A stretch of 64,000 bases of DNA from Allium sativum (GCA_030737875.1 CM060915.1:362201863-362265862), one strand, 5' to 3'. Positions 14,007-26,708 are shown, counted from the stretch's first letter. Numbers and translations: made by a program. Notes: a model not told the origin generated them from the letters alone.

Positions 14007-15355
14007 TGTTGGAAAATGGAATGTTGTTGATGTTTTGATGACAAAAACCTTGTTTCAATCATTATCATGATTATAGAATATATACCAACACTTGCATCCA
14101 AAATATATGTACATAATTTATATGCAGGTAATAGATATTGAAGGTTGTACAGTTAAAAGATTCAAGATTTCAAAGGAGAATCAAGACTCATGAGTATCAA
14201 GATATAAAGATGTCAAGAATTCAAGATTATCAGAGTAATAGTGTTTAGTTAGTATGTAAAACTATGAATAACACTCAAATTCTGTTTTCAAATAATATCT
14301 TTTTAAATTGATTTCAAAATGTTGTCAAAATTGACTTCAAACTCTTCTCAACAATGATTTTTTTAGGATTTATGATTTCAAATATAATACTTTCAAAGTT
14401 TCTTACACTCGTATATATAATATAAAGTTTTATAATTATATTATATATATAGTTTTATATCATTTATATATATAGTTTTTAAATCATATGTTTAAATTAT
14501 GTTTACAATATTTTTGTACTTGAAAAAATATATTTTAAACAACTAGTTTTATCTTAGGAATTTCCAGAATATATCTATTGGTTTAAATACTTTAAAAATT
14601 ATTTAAAATTTAAATATATATAGTACATGTCGACATACACGTATGTACATGTCGACATATAACCGTCACATTTTATTTATATTTAAAAGCTGTGTCTTTT
14701 CGTTTTAAAACGTTTCAGAAACGGTTGTGTCTCTTGGACCACTATATAAAGGCCTAATTTTCGTATTTTTTCATAACTTATCATCTCCTTCTTTCCTACT
14801 TTACATAAAACCATTGTTCTTCTTAATTTTCTAAGGTTCTACACTTACACTCTGCCGATTTCAATACAAATTAAATCATTCTTCTTCTAAATACTCTATG
14901 TTTGGAAGTTCTACTCAAGAGTTCTAGGGCTATTGTAATAAAAACTGTTAGGGTGTTTTCCTCATATCCCGTAAACCAAGGAAAAGGATAGGGTATGTTC
15001 CTTGTATCCCATAAATCAAGGAAAAGGAACGGTGTTAACCTTGTAGCCGTGAAATCAAGGGTGTTGTAATTGGATACTGATATTAATAAAACTCTGCATA
15101 ATCCAATGTTGTTTGGGACTGGACGTAGTAGTAATCCGAGCTAGTATGAAATCTGGTGTGTTCTTTCCTTTTCTGCATTTTGTTTTTGTTTATATCTGCA
15201 TCTGTAATTGTTTCTGTTATGATATTTATTCTGTGATTCATATAGTAGTTTGTGTAATTGATAATTGGTTAAGATTTCTATAAGTTCTTTAAAACACTAT
15301 TCACCCCGCTCTAGTGTTAGTTTTGCCTTAAGATCCTTGATCCACATTCCTAACA
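14007..15355 (+). repeat. Copia 3' LTR, 1349 bp
   Basis: The LTR starts TGTTGGAAAATGG and ends CACATTCCTAACA. A TATA box (TATATAAA, 14743-14750) marks the start of transcription. Downstream are three tandem units of 40, 40 and 30 bp (14951-14990, 14991-15030, 15031-15060), each built around AATCAAGGAAAAGG or AACCAAGGAAAAGG. An AATAAAA-like signal lies near 15085. The final part carries the GGACTGGACGTAG motif found at the R/U5 end of related plant Copia LTRs. No partner 5' LTR is present in the window. Confidence 0.82.
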
Positions 15356-15748
15356 CAAAAAAGGTCATAATTTTAAAAATGTGTCCAATAACTTCTTTAA
15401 TATTTTTGTTGTTTGGACAAAATACACCATTAATAACAACATATTGAGTTGAATTTTAGCAAATTTCAAATGGAATCATCTTACTCACATGTTTTTTCTT
15501 TTATTATCAGTCAAGTAGTAGGTTGTGCCAATATTCTTTCATCTATTGGACAAATTTTCCAATGATGTACTCGAATTCATCATTTGGAAAGTAGCTTTTA
15601 GTACACATGTAGAAAATACCATCTAAACCATGGTTTAGTACATATTATTGAAAAATGTTGATAAGTCAAGAATAACATGCTATCACTTGCCAAAATTTAA
15701 TTTTTAATTAACAAACGTTACAAACCATTAGCATATGACAATTCCACT
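15356..15748. other. AT-rich spacer between Copia LTR and second giant-LTR element
   Basis: I see no open frame of note, no repeat shared with the rest of the window and no LTR signature. It reads on into 29952 when the 15749-29951 element is removed, so it is the original insertion site. Confidence 0.6.
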
Positions 15749-17932
15749 TGTGAAAACCCGTAACTTCCCCGTAAAGGAAAGTGTCGGATAGTTCGAGAAC
15801 AAGCCACAACAGAATGCATACAAAAGAACATTTCATTGTATATTACAACAATGCATCAGATTACAAGAATATACAGAGTATAAACAAATAAATATTACAC
15901 AGAAATAACAAAGATTTAAATTACATTTAAATACATCGCAGCGGAAAATAATACAATACACAACTAGAAGAGATATACGGATACAAAGCTTTCCGGATAT
16001 CGTTCCAACTGTAAACCAGGATCCTGTGAATATAAATCTGCAAAACCAAAACTACTAGCTGCCCGTGCCAAAATAAGGGCACCCAGAGTTTAGGTTAAAA
16101 CAATAAACTCCAGGTCAGTCATGGGACTGGTGTGAGAACTAAAACAGTTATTAATCTTTATTTTTAAAGTTAGGTAAATCAAGGGACCACGCCGTATAAC
16201 ACGGAACGGGTTTCCTCCCAAGAATACCAGTGCATAAAACAAACAGCGCAATGCTAAATAAAGAAAAATGAAGCTGTTATAAGACCCAGGTCCCATCACA
16301 CAATGCAACGCAGCCGAGGATAGGGTTTTCCCTTATAACAGCCAAAGAATGCTTGATACGTTTAAAACAAATCATTTGATACTATTATAAGTGCATAGTG
16401 TATAAAACACTTCAAATCATAAGTATCAATCATAGGCGGCATGAATGGCCCATAACACTATGTCGCCATATATATAAGTTTACAATCAAAATCGCAAAGT
16501 CACGTATTTGGAAATTGGATTTCCGTCTATGAACCGAGGCAAAAGGTAGTCCTCAACCGATTCGGGACTGCCTAGCCCGAGTCTCAGGCAAGCGCGCAGG
16601 CAAGCCTTGGATCTTCAGGGCCGGTCCACACGGAGTGGATTAAAATGCTTGAGCACTACGTTTCGCCGCGCTTTGGGGCGTAAGCGAGCCAACGAATGAC
16701 TCCATCGGACCCGGATCGTCCGATCTAACCGAGGCGCCTCGCAACAGCAACAACCACATAAGTCAAACTCGTCAGGGCGTGTAAAACCACTGACGCCACT
16801 TTTAGCTAGGAGGAAACGTAGGCCCTCCCTGAGGTCCGTCTCCCGTTTTTGGTTCATACCGGGTGTGAAACTCGCGAAGTAAACGTTACACAAAGCTACG
16901 CCACAAAGGTCGTGCTTTGATCATCCCCACAAGACTTTGCTTTTCAACAGAAGCCTCGATCAATTGCCACTTAGGCATGCCACACAGGCAATTCACTCCA
17001 TGCGTTTGATATCCATCAATATATAACCCCTGAGCTCGTACATCTCAGAGAAGGGCGTTAAGCAAGAGAATAAATTCTCCGCCGCCAAACAGATATATAT
17101 TTAATAGAGACCAATCACACGGACTAAAATCCAATGTCAGACACACAGTCCATTTACAAGTCCGTTCTGGGTCTGAACGAAACCGGAGGCACCTAGTACC
17201 CCGCATATCCATCGATCTCCAAGTACGTCTGGACGATCACTAACTGTTTCCATCTTCTTGGGTGTACAGCCCAATCAAGATCATCAGTAATTACCCAAAC
17301 GACGTGAAGGCCTCCGGTCTTCGACCACCGTCTTCATCTTCGACTTATCGTCGTATCAGTTATTCAGAATGGGATAAACCCGGTCTTTCCGAATAACTCG
17401 CGTATATATTATAAAAGTGTTACACAAACACAACATACGCCTCATTCCGATTCATTAGTCACTAACCGTAAATTAATCAAGAGAATAATTCCCCAAATAT
17501 TAACCCCGAAGGCCGAAACCAACATCAGATCAATATTCAGAAAACCATTCTGCTTGGCTAACCGACAGTTAGTTTCTAAATTTCACGTTCATAGGGAAAG
17601 GTTCCCATTAATTTTTATCAAAGATAAATTCTTGAATTTATGCTTTAATCTACTTTTGAACATCAATTCAAACTAGTCGGGATTAGCGAACCTTACCGAA
17701 GTAATCATTTGTTTTAATTTCCCAATCCCAACCTATTCATCCCATGAAGTAAAACTGGTTATACTTCATATCTAACACCACGGTGTTATCGGTAAATTCA
17801 ATTACCATTTCACGTTCAAATCTAATTAAAGATTTAACTATCGCCTGGAGCAAAACTGGTGATACTCCATTCTCGATCATTTCAATCTAATTAAAGATTC
17901 ATTAAAACTCCACTTAGTTTTAATCTTTAACT

Positions 17933-18182
17933 GGGTTAAAGAATCAGTGTCATTTAAAACACAGTTCACGATAAACCCAAAATCACATCCATTAATTATC
18001 GGGTTAAAGAACGAGTGTTATTTAAAACACTGTCCACGATAAACCCAAAAATCAATATCAATTCAATTCCAATTAAATATCATTTAATTGGTATACTTCA
18101 TTAAATCTAAATAAAAAGATTTAATCTTTTCTCAACTGGGTTCAAGAACAGTGTTAGTGAAGACACCATTCACGACAAACCC
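17933..18182. repeat. Three hairpin units in the giant LTR (example set)
   Basis: Three units of about 46 bp lie at 17933-17978, 18001-18046 and 18138-18182. Each reads roughly GGGTTAAAGAACNNGTGTT, a short loop, then AACACTGTNCACGATAAACCC, so the two arms pair. The same three units recur at 25553-25598, 25621-25666 and 25758-25802, and in the older element at 3723-3768, 4053-4098, 4190-4233, 10123-10168, 10442-10487 and 10579-10623. Twelve copies are present in the window, always three per LTR, although surrounding DNA has diverged. Confidence 0.75.
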
Positions 18183-19088
18183 AAATCACATTTGATATTC
18201 AATATAAGGCTCTGAATAGAAAATATATCGGCTTATATTCAATATCAAATTCTACGATTAACAAATGTCATATTGGAAATAACGATATAAATATATATCT
18301 TTCAAATTTCCATAACAACATCTGTATAATCACGAATTCCAACATCGAAATATTCCGAAGACAATTTCGATTCAAATCCACTCCAATGCAATCACTGGAT
18401 ATTCTGGTTATTTTTAAAACCCTTTTTAAATTCAATTTATTTATTTAAAAATAAATAGAATTATAATTCTAGTTCAAAACTAGTTCATTATGATAAAAAT
18501 CTATTTTTATCTTTTCAAATATGGAGTTTTTCATCCCAATTTTTCCCAAATCATTTCTTATGATTTTACACAAATTATTACTATTTTTAATAATTTTATC
18601 AAGGCCCGTACAGTCGATTTCCATCAATGGCCATCGAACTGCACTTACAGCGACCTTTTTCAAATTTGATTTGGACGTAACTCCAAATCCAACCGTTAGA
18701 TTTCAAATTTATAATATTCGTTAGAAAGCTCTTTTCGATACGAACCCAACAGTTCCGGTTTTAGGAGAATCCGACGGTCGGATCTCCCGTAATGTCCGTT
18801 TGAAATCAATGGTCGAAATTCGCGAACTGCCGCGGCGCGGCGCGTTCTATTCAGGCCATTATATTATATATATAATATATATAATATATATATTTCGTCG
18901 ATTTCTATTTAAAACGAATTATATAAATAGTTTTAAATTTGTTTCAAAAGCAATTTCAACTTCCTTTTCAATTCAAATCAAAATTGAATTCTTCTTTAAA
19001 AATTCGTTTTAAAATTCATTTCTATTCAATTCAAATTTCAATTCAATTTGAATTCATTTCAATTCGCTTTCAATTCTATTTGAATTCG

Positions 19089-19277
19089 TTTTCAATTCAA
19101 TTCATTTCGAAATCGTTTTCAATTCAATTCATTTCGAAATCGTTTTATATTCAATTCATTTCGAAATCGTTTTCAATTCAATTCATATCGAAATCGTTTT
19201 CAATTCAATTCATTTCGAAATCGTTTTCAATTCAATTCATTTCGAAATCGTTTTCAATTCAATTCATTTCGAAATCG
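19089..19277. repeat. 27-bp tandem array, 7 units (3' LTR)
   Basis: Seven direct repeats of a 27-bp unit based on TTCAATTCAATTCATTTCG plus AAATCGTTT, followed by a partial unit. Unit 3 carries TATATTC in place of CAATTC, a useful marker. Because 27 is a multiple of 3, the array reads as a repeating nine-residue FSIQFISKS peptide in one frame. I take this as coincidence, not a gene. Confidence 0.92.
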
Positions 19278-19408
19278 TTTTCAATTCATTTCATTATAAA
19301 TACCGTTCACGTCAAAATGGCGTCAATCTAATCAACACGGCTTCATAAATTTCTATTTTCAAATATTCTATTTCAAATATTTCTTTTTCCAAAATAGTTG
19401 TTATTATC

Positions 19409-19576
19409 AAAATATTTCGTTCAACACATGACCAATCTCAATGGATGAGTACTGTCAACACATGAACCTTTATTTTATATTAATAAAGATGTAAATTTTA
19501 TTACTAAAATATTTCGTTCAACACATGACCAATCTCAATGGATGAGTACTGTCAACACATGAACCTTTATTTTATA
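19409..19576. repeat. 97-bp period direct duplication in the giant LTR
   Basis: Two copies of a roughly 71-bp block starting AAAATATTTCGTTCAACAC lie at 19409 and 19506, separated by a short AT-rich spacer. Each copy itself contains CAACACATGA twice. The same pair is at 27056 and 27153 in the other LTR. Confidence 0.85.
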
Positions 19577-20442
19577 ATATTCTTTATTTTTCAAATTGGA
19601 ATGAGGCCCAATCAATTACCATATAAAGTTAATTATATGGATTTTCATACAACACATGTATATAATAGCATGGAAAAATAATCAACCATCAACCAAAGTG
19701 GACTACACTGTATAAGCATCAAATATAGATATCTAACGCTTAAAACAGCCTGTCAATCAACCGATCGACATATTTAATAAATCAGGATGAGTGAACTTCA
19801 AATTTCATCCCAACACCCGTGTGGGGTTTCAAACAATCAAACACATATTTTATTTGTGCTGTTGGGCGATGTGTAAAATTTATCGTCCCAATCAATGTCC
19901 TTCAAATAGGTGTACATAAACAAACCGTCCGGTTTGTAAATGAATATTTTATTTTATTCACTTTCACTTTATTCATATTCACGTTAAAAATTATATTTTT
20001 AACGATAAAACATTTTATTCCAACATATGAATTTCTATTATTCATTTACACAATAAAATGATATTTTTATTTTCTAATATATTTTAGAAAATTTCGGCGG
20101 CATAACGGCACGATACTAGAAACGGGACGAGGCCTAGCCTTATCTCCAGTCTAGTGAAGGCCCACGCCATTCACACATCAATCAAAATCACCAAACAACC
20201 AAATTCAAATCAAATCATATAACTAATCTATGCAACCAAACAAACAAGCCCATGGTCTGTGGACGATTGTGTCGGGTGCTACTAAGCACCGTCTGCATCC
20301 TAGTATATATATATATAACTAGAAAAGAAGAGTTAGGGTGAGAAGTTCTCACAGATAGCTATCCTTGCTCCACGGCACTTCATTGATAGAAATCTTCATT
20401 GCTATCGCATCTTCGTCACCTTCGTTGCCCGTATTCACTACA

Positions 20443-20644
20443 TATATAAAAATCACATTTTTACTTTGCTATTCAATATATAAAAACTGAATTTTTATTT
20501 CGTTGTTCAATATATAAAAATCATATTTTTATTTCGAAGTTCAATATATAAAAATCATATATTTACTTCGATGTTCAATATATAAAAATTACATTTTTAC
20601 TTCGATGTTCAATATATAAAAATTATATTTTTCTCGCTACTCAA
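20443..20644. repeat. 34-bp tandem array in the giant LTR
   Basis: Five full 34-bp units and one 32-bp partial unit, each starting TATATAAAAATNA and ending near GTTCAA. It continues into less regular TTTTTAT/AAAAATC repeats up to about 20900. The other LTR has the matching array at 28083-28284. Confidence 0.88.
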
Positions 20645-21035
20645 CATAGGTAAAAATTATATTTTTATATCAACAAAAATCGTATTTTTCTATTATGAAA
20701 AATCTAACCTTTCCCTAATGAAAGATCATAACTTTCTACTAATAAAAATCCGATCTTTTACATTATAAAAATCTGACCTTTCACATTTAAAAATATATTC
20801 TTTTTATGAATAGAAAGCATAACCTTTTTTTTATATTATATATAAACAAAATCTTACCTTTTTCTATTCTTAAAAATCAATTCCTTGCTACTTTAAAAAT
20901 CTAATATTCAACTTTAGATAATAAAAATGTTAACTTTATAACAAAGAAAAGAAAGAAAGAAAAACTGATTTATATATATATATATATATATATTAATTAC
21001 ATAGAATAAATGAATATAAATAAAATAAAACTCAC

Positions 21036-21320
21036 CGTTGGTTTTACAGGGGGGGTGGACTGTGGACCATCGGAGGGGGTAGAGGAGGGTCGTGGGTGCG
21101 GTGGGAGTCGTGTGGGTGGCGGATGGTGGCTCCAGGGGATGCTCCGGCGGCTAGGGTTTCGAATTGGGGGGGGGGGGGGTCTCGTCGTCGTCGAAGTGGG
21201 AGAGGGGGAGGTCGGCTGTCAGGGGGGAGGGGAGGGGTGTCGCAGGCGAGGGGGAAGAGGGGGGGGGTCTACGATGAGGCGCGGTGGCCCCTGGGGAGGG
21301 CGGCGACTCATCTCCGACTT
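21036..21320. repeat. G-rich island in the 3' giant LTR
   Basis: This abruptly G-rich block (C-rich on the element's own strand) sits inside AT-rich LTR DNA. It contains a run of 14 G at 21166-21179, many GGGG tracts, and a further run of 11 G at 21385-21395. The matching island at 28668-28950 has shorter or interrupted runs, plus 12 G at 29008-29019. It could fold into G-quadruplexes. Glycine/arginine-rich frames across it are low-complexity translation. The older element lacks it. Confidence 0.8.
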
Positions 21321-21710
21321 CGTCGCCTCCTTTTGCTTCGTCTTTTTTTTTTATATATATGTATTTCTAAAATGAAACGAACGTGGGGGGGGGGGCAGAA
21401 AGATAAAGGGAGGAGGGTTTTTTATTTTTTTATTATTATTTAATTATTTAATTCAACCTAAAGTTGACTTTTTCATACGACCTCGAAACGAGGCCCACCG
21501 CCTGTCATCCATAGCTAATTACCCTCATTCCGAACACAATGGGATATGTATCGTAGGTTGATTCGACTGTTTGAATCAGTTTCCGTTAAATTTACATTTA
21601 AATCATTATATTGAATTTTAAACGTACCTTTCAAATTACCGGGGCCACATACGAACACGAAAAATTCCAGAAAAATATTTTCTAGCTTCGTATTGACGAT
21701 ACGGTCTTAA

Positions 21711-21940
21711 CAAAACTAGTTTCGTCGAATTCTGAGACCGTTAGAAAAATGGCCATTTTCCAGTCGATTAAAATCAACTGAAACTGGTCAAACGCGTTTT
21801 CCTTTGCCACGCTCACATATTGATTCGAAAAATTATGAAATTTGAAACCTAGCAATAATTTAACATCACGGACCCAACAAAACTGGTTTCGTCGAAATCC
21901 GAGGTCGTTTGCAAAATTCCCATTTTTAAGGGCCTGAATT
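21711..21940. repeat. Diverged 170-bp period duplication near the LTR end
   Basis: Two related blocks start near ACAAAACTNGTTTCGTCGAA at about 21711 and 21881, each followed by a TTNGAAAATNNCCATTTT stretch. The same pair occurs at about 29335 and 29505, and in the older subfamily at about 6761 and 6923, so the duplication predates the split of the two subfamilies. One minus-strand frame (21682-21966, 94 residues) spans both blocks but has no known domain. Confidence 0.65.
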
Positions 21941-22325
21941 CCATAACGACTATTCAGAATTTTCAACTGGACATATCTTTTGATTCCCGCTATGAAATTT
22001 TGATTTTTCGGATTCGTTGGAAAGATATCATCAATTAGATCCTAATATTATTGGTTTCACTAAATTCCGGATTGTTTTGCACCCGGTACATTCAATTGAA
22101 GTTTGAAATCGAATTATCGAACTACCGCGCCATTTTCAATTCTATTTATAATTATATATAATTATTTATATTCCAACGACGACGTATATAATATATACGT
22201 TCGAATTCTATTCAAAATAAATTCCTCGTTGATTTAATTTAAAATAATCTATTTTAAATAATCAAAATTCGCTAAAATTGCCACAATAAAAATTTTAAAC
22301 TGGCCCAGATTTTCGGGTTATTACA

Positions 22326-22338
22326 ATCTCCCCCACTT
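22326..22338 (-). promoter_or_regulatory. Polypurine tract of the young giant-LTR element
   Basis: AAGTGGGGGAGAT on the minus strand, directly before the 3' LTR start TGTAATAACCC. It is identical to the tract of the older element, although their LTR sequences have diverged widely. Confidence 0.88.
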
Positions 22339-23352
22339 AAAACTTTTCGTCCCCGAAAAGGAACAATGTCGAAAGTGGTTTGATTATTTAGCTCTACGCT
22401 CGATCTGGCTTCCATTCTCCAACTCTTTAGTTTCTGAGAATTTTCAAATTTTCAAAAATTTGGCTAACACCCTAAATTTTCGAAAAATTTCGCCATAACC
22501 TCCCCTGCACCGGGAGCATCGGGGAATTTCAAATAGCTTCCCCGGTCCTTCAGATCTCAAAAAGAAAAAGAAAAGGCCAAGCGGCTAGCCAATAGGCTCA
22601 TAAAATCATCATCACCCAAACAAAACAGTAAATTATGTAGTAAACGTGTACCTATTTGTCTGGCAAACAAATTTTATTCTCTGGCTCTAGCCTCCTTGCT
22701 ATGACCTATTCAATGTAAGTATATGTATATGCAAGCAAATGCGACCAAATTTTCAATATAATTCAATATTTGATTCAATTAGGCATAATGGTTCAAAATT
22801 AGCAAACAAGTAAACAAACAACACAAACATCAATCAATTAGTGAGTTAGATTATCAAATTCATAATTTTGATACATATACTGAAAATCTTGTTTTTGATG
22901 CCAATTCACAACAATGAGTTCTAGCTATATATAAGTTTTGGTTCTCACACCAGTCTAATGGAAATATATAGAAAATCACACCTTCGAAACTCGAACATAA
23001 ATGTTGATGATGCGATCGCTATCATCAATATCATCTTCGGGCGACTAGAGTGTGATGCTATATCTATCCAATATATTAAAACTTCGAATACACGCGGATC
23101 AGACGTATACGCAAAATTTATATATACTGGATTGTCCAAAATCAATATAAACAAATAATCAAATACGAATAGTTGATTTAAATTTTTAAAACAAAATTGT
23201 TTTCATTTGAAAAATATACTCTTCACACTCGTTCTAGCATACTACTGATCCCATGTCTAACGAGTCATTCCCATTGGATATTACTAACCCAATATCTGAT
23301 GAATTCTTTCGTATGGTTCTAATGTGCCTTGTTCTCTGCTTTGTAAACCAAA

Positions 23353-23364
23353 GCTCTGATACCA
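23353..23364 (-). promoter_or_regulatory. Primer-binding site, initiator-Met tRNA type
   Basis: TGGTATCAGAGC on the minus strand, two bases after the 5' LTR end. It is identical to the site in the older element. Confidence 0.92.
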
Positions 23365-26300
23365 ACTGTGAAAACCCGTAACTTCCCCGTAAAAAAAAGT
23401 GTCGGATAGTTCGAGAACAAGCCACAACAGAATGCATACAAAAGAACATTTCATTGTATATTACAACAATGCATCAGATTACAAGAATATACAGAGTATA
23501 AACAAATAAATATTACACAGAAATAACAAAGATTTAAATTACATTTAAATACATCGCAGCGGAAAATAATACAATACACAACTAGAAGAGATATACGGAT
23601 ACAAAGCTTTCCGGATATCGTTCCAGCTGTAAACCAGGATCCTGTGAATATAAATCTGCAAAACCAAAACTACTAGCTGCCCGTGCCAAAATAGGGGCAA
23701 CCAGAGTTTAGGTTAAAACAATAAACTCCAGGTCAGTCATGGGACTGGTGTGAGAACTAAAACAGTTATTAATCTTTATTTTTAAAGTTAGGTAAATCAA
23801 GGGACCACGCCGTATAACACGGAACGGGTTTCCTCCCAAGAATACCAGTGCATAAAACAAACAGCGCAATGCTAAATAAAGAAAAATGAAGCTGTTATAA
23901 GACCCAGGTCCCATCACACAATGCAACGCAGTCGAGGATAGGGTTTTCCCTTATAACAGCCAAAGAATGCTTGATACGTTTAAAACAAATCATTTGATAC
24001 TATTATAAGTGCATAGTGTATAAAACACTTCAAATCATAAGTATCAATCATAGGCGGCATGAATGGCCCATAACACTATGTCACCATATATATATAAGTT
24101 TACAATCAAAATTGCAAAGTCACGTATTTGGAAATTGGATTTCCGTCTATGAACCGAGGCAAAAGGTAGTCCTCAACCGATTCGAGACTGCCTAGCCCGA
24201 GTCTCTGGCCAGAGCGCACGCAAGCCTTGGATCATCAGGGCCGGTCCACACGGAGTGGATTAAAATGCTTGAGCACTACGTTTCGCCGCCCTTTGGGGCG
24301 TAAGCAAGCCAACGAATGACTCCATCGGACCCGGATCGTCCGATCTAACCGAGGCGCCTCGCAACAGCAACAACCACATAAGTCAAACTCGTCAGGGCGT
24401 GTAAAACCACAGACGCCACTTTTAGCTAGGAGGAAACGTAGGCCCTCCCTGAGGTCCGTCTCCCGTTTTTGGTTCATACCGGGTGTGAAACTCGCGAAGT
24501 AAACGTTACACAAAGCTACGCCACAAAGGCCGTGCTTTGATCATCCCCACAAGACTTTGCTTTTCAACAGAAGCCTCGATCAATTGCCACTTAGGCATGC
24601 CACACAGGCAATTCACTCCATGCGTTTGATATCCATCAATATATAACCCCTGAGCTCGTACGTCTCAGAGAAGGGCGTTAAGCAAGAGAATAAATTCTCC
24701 GCCGCCAAACAGATATATATTTAATAGAGATCAATCACACGGACTAAAATCCAATGTCAGACACACAGTCCATTTACAAGTCCGTTCTGGGTCTGAACGA
24801 AACCGGAGGCACCTAGTACCCCGCATATCCATCGATCTCCAAGTACGTCTGGACGATCACTAACTGTTTCCATCTTCTTGGGTGTACAGCCCAATCAAGA
24901 TCATCAGTAATTACCCAAACGACGTGAAGGCCTCCGGTCTTCGACCACCGTCTTCATCTTCGACTTATCGTCGTATCAGTTATTCAGAATGGGATAAACC
25001 AGGTCTTTCCGAATAACTCGCATATATATTATAAAAGTGTTACACAAACACAACATACGCCTCATTCCGATTCATTAGTCACTAACCGTAAATTAATCAA
25101 GAGAATAATTCCCCAAATATTAACCCCGAAGGGCGAAACCAACATCAGATCAATATTCAGAAAACCATTCTGCTTGGCTAACCGACAGTTAGTTTCTAAA
25201 TTTCACGTTCATAGGGAAAGGTTCCCATTAATTTTTATCAAAGATAAATTCTTGAATTTATGCTTTAATCTACTTTTGAATATCAATTCAAACTAGTCGG
25301 GATTAGCGAACCTTACCGAAGTAATCATTTGTTTTAATTTCCCAATCCCAACCTATTCATCCCATGAAGTAAAACTGGTTATACTTCATATCTAACACCA
25401 CGGTGTTATCGGTAAATTCAATTACCATTTCACGTTCAAATCTAATTAAAGATTTAACTATCGCCTGGAGCAAAACTGGTGATACTCCATTCTCGATCAT
25501 TTCAATCTAATTAAAGATTCATTAAAACTCCACTTAGTTTTAATCTTTAACTGGGTTAAAGAATCAGTGTCATTTAAAACACAGTTCACGATAAACCCAA
25601 AATCACATCCATTAATTATCGGGTTAAAGAACGAGTGTTATTTAAAACACTGTCCACGATAAACCCAAAAATCAATATCAATTCAATTCCAATTAAATAT
25701 CATTTAATTGGTATACTTCATTAAATCTAAATAAAAAGATTTAATCTTTTCTCAACTGGGTTCAAGAACAGTGTTAGTGAAGACACCATTCACGACAAAC
25801 CCAAATCACATTTGATATTCAATATAAGGCTCTGAATAGAAAATATATCGGCTTATATTCAATATCAAATTCTATGATTAACAAATGTCATATTGGAAAT
25901 AACGATATAAATATATATCTTTCAAATTTCCATAACAACATTTGTATAATCACGAATTCCAACATCGAAATATTCCGAAGACAATTTCGATTCAAATCCA
26001 CTCCAATGCAATCATTGGATATTCTGGTTATTTTTAAAACCCTTTTTAAATTCAATTTATTTATTTAAAAATAAATAGAATTATAATTCTAGTTCAAAAC
26101 TAGTTCATTATGATAAAAATCTATTTTTATCTTTTCAAATATGGAGTTTTTCATCCCAATTTTTCCCAAATCATTTCTTATGATTTTACACAAATTATTA
26201 CTATTTTTAATAATTTTATCAAGGCCCGTACAGTCGATTTCCATCGATGGCCATCGAACTGCACTTACAGCGACCTTTTTCAAATTTGATTTCGACGTAA

Positions 26301-26708
26301 CTCCATATCCAACCGTTAGATTTCAAATTTCTAATATTCGTTAGAAAGCTCTTTTCGATACGAACCCAACGGTTCCGGTTTTAGGAGAATCCGACGGTCG
26401 GATCTCCCGTAATGTCCGTTTGAAATCAATGGTCGAAATTCGCGAACTGCCGCGGCGCGGCGCGTTCTATTCAGGCCATTATATTATATATATAATATAT
26501 ATAATATATATATTTCGTCGATTTCTATTTAAAACGAATTATATAAATAGTTTTAAATTCGTTTCAAAAGCAATTTCAACTTCCTTTTCAATTCAAATCA
26601 AAATTGAATTCTTCTTTAAAAATTCGTTTTAAAATTCATTTCTATTCAATTCAAATTTCAATTCAATTTGAATTCATTTCAATTCGCTTTCAATTCTATT
26701 TGAATTCG

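Larger units (their letters stand above)
13803..15355 (+). mobile_element. 3' end of a Copia element (SIRE/Angela-like), split by the giant-LTR insertion
   Basis: This is the right part of the Copia element interrupted at ATTCA. It contains internal non-coding DNA with a purine tract at about 13888-13896, the true polypurine tract at 13993-14006, and a full 3' LTR. No pol survives in the window, because the upstream part was already lost or replaced before 1900. The features that point to Copia are the AAAAAGGGGGAGAT tract, the TGTTGG LTR start, the TTTGATGACAAAAACC motif and the GGACTGGACGTAG motif near the LTR end. The lineage (SIRE or Angela) is inference. Confidence 0.75.
15749..22325 (-). 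repeat. 3' LTR of the young giant-LTR element
   Basis: This LTR is 6577 bp, from TGTGAAAACCC to GGGTTATTACA on the + strand. It contains three hairpin units, a 27-bp array, a 97-bp duplication, a 34-bp array, a G-rich island and a 170-bp duplication, each listed separately. The extra 1.2 kb compared with the older subfamily is largely these arrays and the G-rich island. No protein domain is visible on either strand. Confidence 0.9.
22326..23366 (-). mobile_element. Non-coding interior of the young giant-LTR element
   Basis: This 1041 bp interior is homologous to 7368-8411. Next to the purine tract is the short palindrome CTTTTCGTCCCCGAAAAG (22343-22360), which is the remnant that suggests descent from a Tekay/Del-type chromovirus. 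The frames on either strand are at most about 70 residues and match no domain. The region around 22920-22960 repeats the phrase CTCACACCAGTC found inside the LTR, so interior and LTR share some sequence. Confidence 0.8.

Noticed and set aside
19089..19277. CRISPR-like regular repeats
   Set aside because: Units are contiguous with no unique spacers, and the DNA is a plant retrotransposon LTR.
18939..19331. 130-residue open frame with nine-residue repeats (FSIQFISKS)
   Set aside because: It is a direct translation of the 27-bp tandem array, whose unit is a multiple of three. The copy in the other LTR has a different stop and length. No sign of a real protein.
21010..21443. Gly/Arg-rich open frames in the G-rich island
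   Set aside because: Low-complexity translation of G-runs. The frames differ between the two LTRs because of run-length changes.
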